Assembly (NCBI GenBank): GCA_023438785.1
Contig: JAEXQJ010000257.1
Span: forward strand, 1 to 23,450
Source of the DNA: Pseudomonadota bacterium
GTDB taxonomy: Bacteria > Myxococcota_A > Polyangia > Fen-1088
Direction of reading: 5' to 3'
DNA: 23,450 nt
Part shown: positions 1 through 8,533 of the stretch, piece by piece
Numbering within the stretch: the first letter of the stretch is position 1
How the letters are laid out: the number at the start of each line of letters is the position of its first letter
Made by a program: the position numbers and the translations under genes
The notes under the pieces: model-generated
What the model was told of the DNA's origin: nothing
Database searches by the model: none
Seen by the model: only the letters and a program-made list of their open reading frames with translations

Positions 1-1
1 T

Positions 2-409
2 GCCAGCACCGGGCTCAAGTTCCACGGCGAGGGTGGCGGCTGGGTCGGCATGGGCTGGAATCTCTTCGGGTGGTATCCGGAGAACGCGGGTGTGGACATC
101 AGCCCTTACACGCATCTGACCTTCCAGATTCGCGTCGTGGCCAAGGGCGACCCTGGCGCGCCCGCGGTTCTGCTCGGATGCAGCAAGGACAACAAAGGGG
201 CTAGCTCGGACGCGCCCATCGAGAAGTTCGAGAAGACCTTCAGAGACGGAAAGTGGCACAAGGTCTCAATCCCGATCTCGGCCTTCCGTCGGGGCGCCGG
301 CGCGCGGTTTGACCTGGGATCGTTCTGGGAGTTCCGCATCAGCACGTGGAGCGGGGTACAGCGTAGCTTCGACATCTACATCGACGATATCGCGGCCGAG
401 AAGCAGTAG
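2..409 (+). CDS. C-terminal fragment of a secreted protein with a carbohydrate-binding-like jelly-roll domain (partial at 5' end)
   Basis: The frame is open to the left edge, so the true start lies outside the window; only about 135 residues are visible and they end at a TAG at 407-409. The visible part reads as a beta-rich domain: aromatic-rich GWNLFGWYPENAG, an alternating strand LTFQIRVVAKG, the segment GKWHKVSIPISAF, and a closing FDIYIDDIAAEKQ. The ending on an IDDI-type strand resembles galactose-binding-like/CBM11-type or CIA30-like jelly rolls appended to glycoside hydrolases. No catalytic domain is visible. The next gene starts 12 bases downstream on the same strand and encodes a GH74-type enzyme, so an operon role in polysaccharide binding or breakdown is plausible. 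The exact family is not settled from this fragment. Confidence 0.6.
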   Translation, partial: ASTGLKFHGEGGGWVGMGWNLFGWYPENAGVDISPYTHLTFQIRVVAKGDPGAPAVLLGCSKDNKGASSDAPIEKFEKTFRDGKWHKVSIPISAFRRGAGARFDLGSFWEFRISTWSGVQRSFDIYIDDIAAEKQ

Positions 410-421
410 CGGTTCCGGCAG

Positions 422-2680
422 ATGCGCGCCACGAATCGCGCGGGCGGGATGCGTGCAATACCCACGGTCTGGCCACGGGCCGTTGCTATTGCGTGCCTCG
501 CCTGCGCGGCATGCGTGGACTCAAGCAGCACGACGCCGGACGGAGCGATAGCGGCCACTTGTGAGGTTGCGGCACCGGCGCCCTATTCCGGGGCCGCCAC
601 CATCCCCTCCGGGGACACGTCTACTCCTGGCCCGTATGCCTGGAGGAACGCCGCCATCAAGGGCGGCGGCTTCGTCAGCGGCATCATCATGAGCCCGGCG
701 CTCCCGGGGTTGGTCTTTGCGCGAACCGACGTGGGCGGCGCCTATCGCTTCGACCCCGCCGCGCGGCGCTGGGTGGCGGTCACTGACTGGGTCGGGCATG
801 AGGATTCAAACCTGGTCGGGATCGAGAGTATCGCGACTGACCCGCGGGATCCGAACCGTGTCTACCTGGCCGCCGGGGAGTACCTAACGGCCGGCTACGG
901 CGAGATCCTTGCCTCGACCGACATGGGGCAGACCTGGATCCGCCACAACATCGAGGCGTCCATGGGAGGAAACGTCGACGGCCGCTCCATGGGCGAGCGC
1001 CTGGCCGTCGATCCCAACCAACCCAGCGTCTTGTACTTCGGCTCGCGCAAGGAAGGCCTGTGGAAGAGCACGGACTTCGCCGCGACGTGGACGCAAGTTG
1101 GGGCTTTCCCGGTAAGCGGTGCCGACGGCTACGGATTGACGTTCGTGGTGTTCGACCCGCGCGGCGGGGTGGCAGACAGCCCGACGCCCACCATCTTCGT
1201 CGGGGTGGGCGTGACCGACGGACCGGCGCTCTACCGCTCGACGGACGCGGGCGCGACTTGGGAGGCGGTGGCTGGCCAGCCGAGCGGGATGATGCCCCAT
1301 CACGGGGTGCTGGATGGCTGCGGCAATCTCTATTTGGCGTACAACGACGGGGCGGGTCCGAACGGCATCACCAAGGGCGCCGTGTGGCGCTACGAGATGG
1401 CGAGCGGCACCTGGACCGACGTGAGTCCGCCGCGCGGCGCGGGCGGCTTCGGCGGAATTGCGGCTGATGCCGCCCATCCGGGGACGCTGGTCGTGACGAC
1501 CATCGATCGCTGGTCGCCGGACGAAATCTATCGCACCAGCGATGGGGGGCTGACTTGGGTGACGCTTGGCCTGCGGGCCAAGCGCGACGTGGCGGGGGCG
1601 GATTGGCTTCTGTGGCACAGCTCGAGTGTGCGGGCCACGGGGTGGATGGGAGACGTGGAGATCGATCCCTTCAATCCGGCGCGCGTCCTTTGCATCACCG
1701 GGCAGGGGATCTGGTCCAGCGAGGACATCACGGCCGCGGACACCGGCGCCGCGACCAACTGGCGCTTCGAGGACGATGGCCTGGAGGAGACTGTGGTCCT
1801 CGATCTGGCCAGCCCGCCCGCCGGCGCCCCTTTGCTGAGCGCGGTGGGCGACATCGCGGGCTTCCGCCATGACGACCTCGATGTCTCGCCGGCGGGGGGC
1901 ATGTTCAGCGATCCGATCTTCGGAAACACGACCAGCCTCGATTTCGCGGAAGGCGCTCCCGAGGTCGTGGCGCGCGTGGGTACGAGCTCCACGACCGGCG
2001 GCGCGCGCGGGGCCTATTCGACGGACGGGGGCAGCACGTGGACCCGCTTCGTCGCCGCTCCCGCCGGGAGCACGGGGTCGGGCTCGATCGCGGTTTCGGC
2101 AGACGGACAGACCTTCCTGTGGGCGCCCCAGTCCGGCACGCCTTCGTACTCGCGGGACCGCGGGGCCACGTGGACCGCAAGCGCCGGACTGGTCGCCGGT
2201 GTGCGCGTGGCCGCGGATCGGGTCAACGCCTCCAAGTTCTACGCGAGCGGCCGCAACCGGGTGTACGTGAGCACCGACTGTGGCGCGAATTTTACGCAGA
2301 CCAACGCCCCTGCTTCCGGGCGCCTGCGTCCCGTATTCGGCGTCGAGGGCGAGCTGTGGATGGCGACGGGGTCCGGGCTGCTCCGCTCGAAGGATTCGGG
2401 GGCGACGCTGGCGTTCCTGCCGCACGTGAACGCTGCGACCGCGGTGGGATTCGGCATGGCGGCTCCAGGGCGGACCTATCCGGCCGTCTTCCTCAGCGGA
2501 TCCGTCAGCGGCGTCTGGGGGACGTTCCGCTCTGACGATGAGGGCGAGACGTGGCAGCGCATCGACGATCCCGAGCACCAGTTCGGTTGGATCAACTGCG
2601 TGACCGGCGACCCGCGCCGGTACGGCCGTGTCTATCTGGGCACCGGCGGCAGGGGAATCGTGTACGGCGATCCCAGGTAG
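422..2680 (+). CDS. GH74-type xyloglucanase / Asp-box beta-propeller glycoside hydrolase, predicted lipoprotein
   Basis: Predicted 752-residue extracytoplasmic endo-xyloglucanase-type enzyme. The first 31 residues have a hydrophobic stretch ending ACLACAACVDSSS, which looks like a lipoprotein signal with a cysteine-rich lipobox, followed by a low-complexity Ser/Thr linker. The mature part opens with WRNAAIKGGGFVSG and FARTDVGGAYRF (Asp103), the hallmark of GH74; the second expected catalytic Asp sits in SLDFAE (Asp507). By family knowledge these two aspartates act as base and acid. At least nine Asp-box-like repeats are visible (STDMGQTW, STDFAATW, STDAGATW, TSDGGLTW, STDGGSTW, SRDRGATW, STDCGANF, SKDSGATL, SDDEGETW), as expected for paired seven-bladed propellers. 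Length fits a single GH74 module with no extra CBM. Met10 (449) is an alternative start; neither start has a clear Shine-Dalgarno. It converges on the methyltransferase/GH3 pair. Endo versus exo action cannot be decided here. Confidence 0.9.
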   Translation: MRATNRAGGMRAIPTVWPRAVAIACLACAACVDSSSTTPDGAIAATCEVAAPAPYSGAATIPSGDTSTPGPYAWRNAAIKGGGFVSGIIMSPALPGLVFARTDVGGAYRFDPAARRWVAVTDWVGHEDSNLVGIESIATDPRDPNRVYLAAGEYLTAGYGEILASTDMGQTWIRHNIEASMGGNVDGRSMGERLAVDPNQPSVLYFGSRKEGLWKSTDFAATWTQVGAFPVSGADGYGLTFVVFDPRGGVADSPTPTIFVGVGVTDGPALYRSTDAGATWEAVAGQPSGMMPHHGVLDGCGNLYLAYNDGAGPNGITKGAVWRYEMASGTWTDVSPPRGAGGFGGIAADAAHPGTLVVTTIDRWSPDEIYRTSDGGLTWVTLGLRAKRDVAGADWLLWHSSSVRATGWMGDVEIDPFNPARVLCITGQGIWSSEDITAADTGAATNWRFEDDGLEETVVLDLASPPAGAPLLSAVGDIAGFRHDDLDVSPAGGMFSDPIFGNTTSLDFAEGAPEVVARVGTSSTTGGARGAYSTDGGSTWTRFVAAPAGSTGSGSIAVSADGQTFLWAPQSGTPSYSRDRGATWTASAGLVAGVRVAADRVNASKFYASGRNRVYVSTDCGANFTQTNAPASGRLRPVFGVEGELWMATGSGLLRSKDSGATLAFLPHVNAATAVGFGMAAPGRTYPAVFLSGSVSGVWGTFRSDDEGETWQRIDDPEHQFGWINCVTGDPRRYGRVYLGTGGRGIVYGDPR

Positions 2681-2718
2681 CTCACGAAAAGCGCCCGGTG
2701 AGCGCGCCGGTGTTGGCC

Positions 2719-3339
2719 TCAGGGTCTGCGGCCGGTCAGCAGCAGAATGGGATAGTCCTTGAGGACGCCGCCCGCCCGCGGCTTGCGGACCGTGTACACG
2801 ATGGCCGTGTCGACGGTGTGGAAGCCCGCGTCCCGGAACTGCGCCGCCAGGGCCGCCCGGTCGAAGCCGCGGTGGTGGACGCCCTCCATGCTGTCGTGGA
2901 AATCGCCGCTCTCGGTCTCCAGGTCGGCAACCGCGATCTGCCCTCCGGGGTTGAGCAGCGCAAAGAGCTTGCGCGCCAGTCCGCCCGTGTCCTTCACATG
3001 GTGCAGGGCCATGGTGCTGACCACCACGTCCGCCCGGAGCGGCCCCGCGTCGTCGTGCTCGAGATCCAGGAGCAGGGGTTCGATCCCCGGCACGCCGAGG
3101 CCGGCCACCTTGGCCGCCAGGACGTCGAGCATGCCGCGCGAGGAATCAGCCGCAATCACCCGTCCCACGCGCGGCCTGAGTTTGAGCGCCAGGATGCCGG
3201 TCCCCGCACCGTAGTCGAGGAGCGTCTCCTGCCCCTGCAGCGCGAGGCGGGCCATGATGGCGTCCGCCAGGGCCAGTGTCATGTCCCGGCGAACCGGGTT
3301 CGCGTCCCATTCGGCCGCTCGTTCATCGAAGGTCGTCAT
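2719..3339 (-). CDS. class I SAM-dependent methyltransferase
   Basis: A 206-residue Rossmann-fold methyltransferase. Motif I is LLDYGAGTG (Asp42-Gly48 region), followed by an acidic strand end VIAADSS that would bind the SAM ribose, a motif II-like segment LRADVVVSTMALHHV, and LNPGGQIAVADLE for the post-motif strand. This pattern is like UbiE/Methyltransf_11/25 enzymes. The substrate cannot be read from the sequence; the C-terminal VVYTVRKP..LTGRRP is typical of small uncharacterised members acting on small molecules. The gene begins 13 bases after the GH3 gene ends on the same strand, and AAAGGA lies just upstream of the ATG, so it is probably translated from the GH3 transcript. Any link with sugar metabolism is only positional. 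Confidence 0.88.
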   Translation of the reverse strand: MTTFDERAAEWDANPVRRDMTLALADAIMARLALQGQETLLDYGAGTGILALKLRPRVGRVIAADSSRGMLDVLAAKVAGLGVPGIEPLLLDLEHDDAGPLRADVVVSTMALHHVKDTGGLARKLFALLNPGGQIAVADLETESGDFHDSMEGVHHRGFDRAALAAQFRDAGFHTVDTAIVYTVRKPRAGGVLKDYPILLLTGRRP

Positions 3340-3352
3340 GGTCCTTTGGCAG

Positions 3353-5509
3353 CTAGCGCACCGTCAGACTGCCGTCGGCGCGGATGTCGGCCGAGGACGA
3401 GCCCACGGCGATGCCCACCGGGCCTTCTTGCACGCGCCATCCGTGGATGGTGCTGTCCCACAGCTCGAGATCCTTACGCGACAACGTGAAGCTGACGGTT
3501 TGGGTCTCCCCGGGGGCCAGATTCACCTTTTGGAAACCACGCAGACGCTGTTGCGGCCTGGGCACGCTGCCGGAGGTCTCGCGCAGGTAGAGCTGCACGA
3601 TCTCGGCGCCGGCGCGCGGGCCGCTGTTCGTGACGTCGACGCTGACCGTGGCCGTCCCCGCGTCCTGGATTTCGGCGGGACTGACCGTGAGCTTTGCGTA
3701 GGCAAACGTAGTGTAGGAAAGGCCGTGGCCGAACGGGAAGAGAGGGTCGCCGCTGTAATAGAGGTAGGTGCGACCCTTGCGGATGTCGTAGTCGCCGATC
3801 TCGGGCAGCGTGGTGTCGCCGGTGTACCAGGTGGTGGTCAGCTTGCCGCCGGGATTGATGTCGCCCAACAGAGCGTCGGCGATGGCGGTGCCTTGCTCTT
3901 GGCCGCCGTAGAATGTGGTCACGATGGCAGGGACGTGCGCCTTCGCGAAGTCCACGGCCACCGGGCCCCCGGTCACCAACACGACCACGGTCTTGGGATT
4001 GGCGTTCCACACCGCCTCGATGAGATCGCCTTGCGCACCGGGCAGACTCCAATCGGGGCGATCCTTTTCCTCGGCTAGGATGTCGAGGCTGGTACCCACG
4101 AAGACCAGCGCCACGTCGGAGCGCTTGGCCAGCGCGACGGCCGCGTCGATGGCATCCTGATCCTTGCCGCCCTTGATCGAGGCGCCGCGTTCGAAGTCCA
4201 CCGTGACCTCCGTTCCGGCGAACTTGGCCTTGAGGCCGTCGAGGGCACTGACCCCGTGGTGGGGATCGCCGCTGTAGCCGCCCAAGGTCACGTCGTCGCC
4301 GTGCGGACCGATCACGGCGATGGAGCGAAGCGCGGCGCGATCGAGGGGCAGGATGCCGTCGTTCTTGAGGAGGACCACCGACTCATGGGCGGCCTTCAGG
4401 GCCAAGGCGGCGTGTGCCTCCGATTCGATGGCCTCCTTGCCGATCGACCGGTACGGGACCTCGGAGGCGGGGTCGAATTCGCCCAGCAGGAAGCGCGCGC
4501 GCAGCACTCGGAACAGCGCCCGGTCCACATCGGCGTCGGTGATGAGCCCCTCATCCCGGGCCTCCTGCAGGTTCTCGGGGTAGGTGGCGCCGCAGTTCAG
4601 ATCCGTGCCGGCGAGCAGCGCCTTGGCCGTGGCCGCGGCCAAGGTGGAGGTCCAATGGTGGCCGCTCTGGATGTCCAACACGGCGTCGCAATCCGAAACC
4701 ACGTAGCCCTGAAAGCCCCACGTGTCGCGCAGGATGTCCTGCAAAAGCAGCGTGCTGGCCGAGGCGGGAATGCCGTTCACCCGGTTGTAGGCCGACATCA
4801 CCGAGAAGGCGCCCGCCTCACGCACCGTGGCCTCGAAGGCGGGCAGGTAGTACTCGTGCAGGAGCTGCTCGTCGACCTCGGAGGTGCCGGTGTGACGGTT
4901 GTATTCCGAGTTGTTGGCCGCGAAGTGCTTGGGTGTGGCCACGACCTTCAGGTACTTGGGATCATCGCCCTGCAACCCACGCACGAAGGCCACCCCCAGC
5001 CGTGCCATCAAGAACGGGTCCTCGCTGTACGACTCCTCGAAGCGGCCCCAGCGCGGATCGCGGAGCATGTTGATGACCGGCGACCAGTAGGTCAGGTCCT
5101 TGCCCGTGGTGTTGCTGAAGGCCCGGGCCTCGTCGCCGATGGCCGACGCCACCTCGTGGAGCAGAGCGGGATCCCAGGCGCTGGCCAGGGCGATGGCCTG
5201 GGGGAACGAGGTGGCCCCACCGATGACGACGCCGTGCAAGCCCTCGCTCCAATAGTAGTAGCTGGGAACCTGCAAGCGCTCGATGGCCGGGGCGTCGTGC
5301 TGCAATTGCGCGATCTTCTCGGCGAAGGTCATTTGCTCGATCAGGGCGCGCACCCGATCATCCGCCCAGTCGTACGCAAAGCGTACGCCCGCGCCGTTTG
5401 CATCGGTTGTCGCGGCGTCCTGGGCGATGCTCTTTGAGTTCTCGCCTGAACCGCAGGCGCTCACGCCGACCTGCAGGGCCAGCAACGCGGTGACGAATGA
5501 CTTGCGCAT
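3353..5509 (-). CDS. GH3 beta-xylosidase/beta-glucosidase-type lipoprotein
   Basis: About 718 residues from the chosen ATG. Exo-acting glycosidase that would remove terminal xylose, glucose or arabinose from oligosaccharides released by an endo-enzyme such as the neighbouring GH74. The reading frame is open 87 codons further upstream, but that part is Arg/Pro-rich and overlaps the divergent receiver gene. The start at 5509 gives a good lipoprotein signal, MRKSFVTALLALQVGVSAC, with lipobox VSAC and lipidated Cys19. The GH3 N-terminal domain contains the PKHFAANNSE region and GYVVSDCDAV with the likely nucleophile Asp273. The alpha/beta sandwich domain carries LAEEKDR, where Glu is the likely acid/base, then PFGHGLSYTTF, and the tail is an Fn3-like domain (AGAEIVQLYLR to the end). 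SDCD rather than SDW and the NNSEYNRHTGTSEVDE segment favour the xylosidase-like subgroup. Substrate is inferred, not proven. Confidence 0.92.
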   Translation of the reverse strand: MRKSFVTALLALQVGVSACGSGENSKSIAQDAATTDANGAGVRFAYDWADDRVRALIEQMTFAEKIAQLQHDAPAIERLQVPSYYYWSEGLHGVVIGGATSFPQAIALASAWDPALLHEVASAIGDEARAFSNTTGKDLTYWSPVINMLRDPRWGRFEESYSEDPFLMARLGVAFVRGLQGDDPKYLKVVATPKHFAANNSEYNRHTGTSEVDEQLLHEYYLPAFEATVREAGAFSVMSAYNRVNGIPASASTLLLQDILRDTWGFQGYVVSDCDAVLDIQSGHHWTSTLAAATAKALLAGTDLNCGATYPENLQEARDEGLITDADVDRALFRVLRARFLLGEFDPASEVPYRSIGKEAIESEAHAALALKAAHESVVLLKNDGILPLDRAALRSIAVIGPHGDDVTLGGYSGDPHHGVSALDGLKAKFAGTEVTVDFERGASIKGGKDQDAIDAAVALAKRSDVALVFVGTSLDILAEEKDRPDWSLPGAQGDLIEAVWNANPKTVVVLVTGGPVAVDFAKAHVPAIVTTFYGGQEQGTAIADALLGDINPGGKLTTTWYTGDTTLPEIGDYDIRKGRTYLYYSGDPLFPFGHGLSYTTFAYAKLTVSPAEIQDAGTATVSVDVTNSGPRAGAEIVQLYLRETSGSVPRPQQRLRGFQKVNLAPGETQTVSFTLSRKDLELWDSTIHGWRVQEGPVGIAVGSSSADIRADGSLTVR

Positions 5510-5626
5510 GGGGGCGCATTGTACAGGAGGAGGACTCCCCGCTTCCGGAATCGATCGCGGGCCGTGCGAGCGTCGTGGCCATACTGGAGTGTTGCCCTCG
5601 CGGGCCCGCGAGGGGTGGCTTGGGCT

Positions 5627-5977
5627 GTGGACATGCGCAGAGTGTGGCTGATTGACGCGGACCACTGGCCGCGGGCGCTGCTCCGCGCCGAGCTCCTGGA
5701 ACGGGGCTACGACGTGATCGGCTTCGAGAGGGTGGACGACGCCATCTTGCGCCTGGCCGTGGAGCGACAACGGCGCCCCGAGTTGGTCATCATCGATGTG
5801 GAAGGCCTGGAGGTGTCCCGCTCGGCTTTGCGCTTGCTGGGCGCGGGCGGGGCTCGCCTGCTGGGCATCGTGGGCGTCGGGTGCGGCGAGACGGGACGGC
5901 TCGAGTGGACTGAGCTCCTGCGCCGGCCCGTGACGCTGGGACAGGTGGCGGACGTGGTCGAGCGCATCCTCCCGTAG
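5627..5977 (+). CDS. small receiver-domain-like protein (degenerate response regulator receiver)
   Basis: About 116 residues if started at GTG 5627; ATG 5633 is an equally possible start. An AGGGG at 5611-5615 lies 11 bases before the GTG and favours it. The frame is open further upstream (from 5519), but that part is Arg-rich and non-domain-like. The fold matches a CheY-like receiver: VWLIDADHWPRALLRAELLERGYDV gives strand 1 with acidic residues and helix 1, LVIIDVEG gives the phospho-acceptor-type Asp, and LLRRPVTLGQVADVVERIL resembles the KP-helix 5 end. The conserved Lys of the KP motif is Arg here, and strand 4 (LLGIVGVG) lacks the usual Thr/Ser. It may therefore be a pseudo-receiver that does not cycle phosphate normally. 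It stands alone, with no output domain, divergent from the GH3 gene, and might regulate it. Confidence 0.6.
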   Translation: MDMRRVWLIDADHWPRALLRAELLERGYDVIGFERVDDAILRLAVERQRRPELVIIDVEGLEVSRSALRLLGAGGARLLGIVGVGCGETGRLEWTELLRRPVTLGQVADVVERILP

Positions 5978-6051
5978 AAGACCGCGTAGCGAAGGCGTTG
6001 CCGCACGGAAGGGATCCTGGATCGTCTTGCGACGGAAGCCCGGCGAGGGAC

Positions 6052-8508
6052 TCAGGTCTTTCCCCGCCTCTGAGGTCGGTAGGAGTTCACGCCCAGCAGC
6101 GCGGGGGCGATCATGATGGCCACGCTGAGACCGGCCAGCTCACCAACCATGGCGGCCAGTCCAAAGCTCCGGATTCCGAGGTTGAGCGAGAACAGCAACG
6201 AGCCGTAGCCGACCGTGGTCGTGTAGGACTGCAGGAGCACGGCGCTGCCCGTTGCGCCCACGACCTGTTCCACGCCGGGGTTTTCCCTGGCGCGAGCAGC
6301 GATGTTGACCGCGTAGTCGATCCCGCCGCCGATGGTGATGGGCAAGGCCACGAAGTCGAGGAAGTTGATCTTCACGCCCAGCAAGGACGAGATGGCGATC
6401 ATGGAGATGGTGCACAGGGCGCCGCAGAACAGGGTTGGGCCGGCGAAGCGACGGACACCGAGCAAGAAGATGATGAGCGTCGAGGCGACAGCGGCCGCGA
6501 TGGTGGCGAGGGGACCGTCGCGGTACATGGCGCGCAGCATGTCGGAGAAGACGAAGGCCGGGCCACCCACCAGGACATCGGGCCCCAGGTCGAGCGCGCG
6601 CACGGACGCGGCGAACCGCCGCAGATCGTTGAGGTTCCAGGTGTCGACACCCCGCCCGGCGTTGGCGAGCACCAGCCGTCCACGCGTGCCGTCGCGCTCG
6701 GTGTAGGGCCAGGCCATCTCGTGCGGCAGGTCGTAGGGGGTCAGCGCGCGCAGATCCTCGGGTGGTCGGACCTCCTCCACCAAGCGCCGGTCCGGCGCGT
6801 CGAGGGCCTCCAGCGCCTTGCCCATCGAGAGTCGACGGATCTGAGCCAGGAGTTGCAGCTTCTCGGGCTGCTGAGAAGGCAACAGATCGGCCACGTTGCT
6901 CACGCGCGAGAAGAGGCGCTGGGTCTCGGGGTTGGCCTCGTCCACCTTGCGCAGGCGCTGGGTCACCGCCATGGCCTGCTCGATGGACGAGGTCACGATA
7001 ACGAATCCACCTGAGAGCCCCGAGCCGAAGGCCCTGTCGATCTTCCGCATCCATCGGGTCTGCTCCTCGAATTGTGGGCCCGCGGAGCGGATGTTGCGGA
7101 GGTTCGTCTCCAGAGGCTCTCCCAGAAGGAATCGCCCCATGATGCCGGTCATCACAAGGAACGTGATGAAGGCACCGTACTTGACCAGCCGAGGTCGCCG
7201 CGGGACAAGGCGCACCAGCAGGCGGCCGATGGTCGGCGGCGGGCCAGGCCGAATGCGGCCGCGCCGCTCGAGCACGGCCAGGAAGGCTGGCAGAACCGTG
7301 TAGGTGCTGAGCCAGCACAGGGCCAATCCGACCCCGCCGATGAGGCCGAAATCGCGGAAGCCGCGGAATTGGGTGATAGAGAGCGAGGCATAGGCCACGG
7401 CGGCTGTACCGGTGGCCGTGGTCGTGGCCAACATGGTGTGGGAGATGGCGGTGGCGAGCGCCTCGAAGCCCGGGAGTCCGCGGCGGCGTTCTTCGAAGTG
7501 GCGAGAGAGGAGGATGATGGGGGGATTGATGCCGTTGCCGATGACGATGGAGGACAGGAAGGCGCTCGCCAGGTTGAGCTGACCGATGGCCAACCTGGCG
7601 AAGGCGAAGGCCGCGAGTGAGCCCACGGCCAACGCCCACAGCAGAGCCATTACCGCCGGCAGCGAGCGGAAGAACCAGACCAGGGCGGCAAACACCAGCC
7701 CCACCGTCAGCACGACAGCGAGCAACATGCTGTTGAAGAGGCCGCGCTGCTGGGCGACGGTCCCGACCACATCGCCTGCCAATCCCATGCGCACTTCCGG
7801 CAGAGCGGCGTGGACACGCTCGATCCTCTGGTTGATTTGCGCCAGCAGCTTGCGCCCCGCGCCGCTGTCATCGGAGGGGAAGGTGGTGCGCACCACGATG
7901 AGCTGGAGACGCCCGTCCGGCGAGATGCGTGGGCTGGGCGTGGCCGCCTTCTGGCGGGCCTGCTCCAGTTCCTGATGCAGGTTCTGGAGTTCCTCCCGCG
8001 TGTCGGCTGGCTCCTCATCGAGCGGGACGTAGAAAGGATTGGCCTTGGCGCGCGCACGCCGGAGAGCGTCGCGCGCCCGGATGAGGTCCTCGATGGGCGT
8101 GTACAGGAAGCGGTGGGCCCAGATGAACTGCCGGGCCACGTGGTCGTCAACGCGGACCTCGGCCACCAGGGAGGGGTCCAGGCTGCCGAGCTCGCTGGTG
8201 AGCATCGCGGCGGCGCGCGCGCGCAGATCGGGATTGGCCTCGATCCCGATGAGCACGGTACCGGGCACCTGGGCCCGGCCTTGGACCTCGCGGAGCTGGC
8301 GCACCGAGCTCGCGGAAGGGGGCAGAAGATCCGCGAAGTCGGGCCGCACGGGCATTTGGGCCGCGAGCAGCGCGGAGGCCACGGCGACCATGATCGAGAG
8401 CGCGACCACCAGCCACCTGTACCGGTCCAGAGCCCCGGCCAGACGTCGCCCCAGATCCTCCGCCACGCAGTTTGGATGGCCGTTGCGGGCCGTGCGTGTC
8501 AGGGGCAT
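6052..8508 (-). CDS. RND-superfamily exporter, HpnN/MMPL-like, with two SSD-like repeats
   Basis: Predicted 818-residue inner-membrane proton-coupled exporter. An N-terminal membrane helix (about residues 29-49) is followed by a large periplasmic domain rich in Gln/Arg helices, then the first five- to six-helix repeat ending near GNGINPPIILLSRH. A second periplasmic domain follows, then a second helix bundle containing GGGIDYAVNIAARARE. This duplicated layout is that of MMPL/HpnN (hopanoid and lipid) exporters rather than of tripartite AcrB pumps, which are longer. The second repeat keeps the Asp of the GxDY motif, while the first has Asn-Pro there. It is the last gene of the leftward operon, starting 25 bases after the transglutaminase-like gene ends, so it may export the product made or processed by the fused ATP-grasp/alpha-E protein and transglutaminase. 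Calling it HpnN itself is not justified: no hopanoid genes are visible. Confidence 0.85.
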   Translation of the reverse strand: MPLTRTARNGHPNCVAEDLGRRLAGALDRYRWLVVALSIMVAVASALLAAQMPVRPDFADLLPPSASSVRQLREVQGRAQVPGTVLIGIEANPDLRARAAAMLTSELGSLDPSLVAEVRVDDHVARQFIWAHRFLYTPIEDLIRARDALRRARAKANPFYVPLDEEPADTREELQNLHQELEQARQKAATPSPRISPDGRLQLIVVRTTFPSDDSGAGRKLLAQINQRIERVHAALPEVRMGLAGDVVGTVAQQRGLFNSMLLAVVLTVGLVFAALVWFFRSLPAVMALLWALAVGSLAAFAFARLAIGQLNLASAFLSSIVIGNGINPPIILLSRHFEERRRGLPGFEALATAISHTMLATTTATGTAAVAYASLSITQFRGFRDFGLIGGVGLALCWLSTYTVLPAFLAVLERRGRIRPGPPPTIGRLLVRLVPRRPRLVKYGAFITFLVMTGIMGRFLLGEPLETNLRNIRSAGPQFEEQTRWMRKIDRAFGSGLSGGFVIVTSSIEQAMAVTQRLRKVDEANPETQRLFSRVSNVADLLPSQQPEKLQLLAQIRRLSMGKALEALDAPDRRLVEEVRPPEDLRALTPYDLPHEMAWPYTERDGTRGRLVLANAGRGVDTWNLNDLRRFAASVRALDLGPDVLVGGPAFVFSDMLRAMYRDGPLATIAAAVASTLIIFLLGVRRFAGPTLFCGALCTISMIAISSLLGVKINFLDFVALPITIGGGIDYAVNIAARARENPGVEQVVGATGSAVLLQSYTTTVGYGSLLFSLNLGIRSFGLAAMVGELAGLSVAIMIAPALLGVNSYRPQRRGKT

Positions 8509-8533
8509 CTCTCGTCAGCGACCGACCGGCGGA

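Noticed and set aside
884..2578. 564-codon open frame antisense to the GH74 gene
   Set aside because: It has Arg/Gly/His/Ala-rich low-complexity composition with no domain-like pattern, as expected for the opposite strand of a GC-rich gene; the + strand gene has clear GH74 motifs.
5510..5770. Upstream extension of the GH3 frame (87 codons)
   Set aside because: The residues are Pro/Arg-rich and precede a good lipoprotein signal beginning at 5509, and they overlap the divergent receiver gene.
6140..7639. 499-codon open frame within the RND exporter on the same strand
   Set aside because: Out-of-frame, Arg/His/Pro-rich translation with no membrane segments; the in-frame exporter shows full RND topology.
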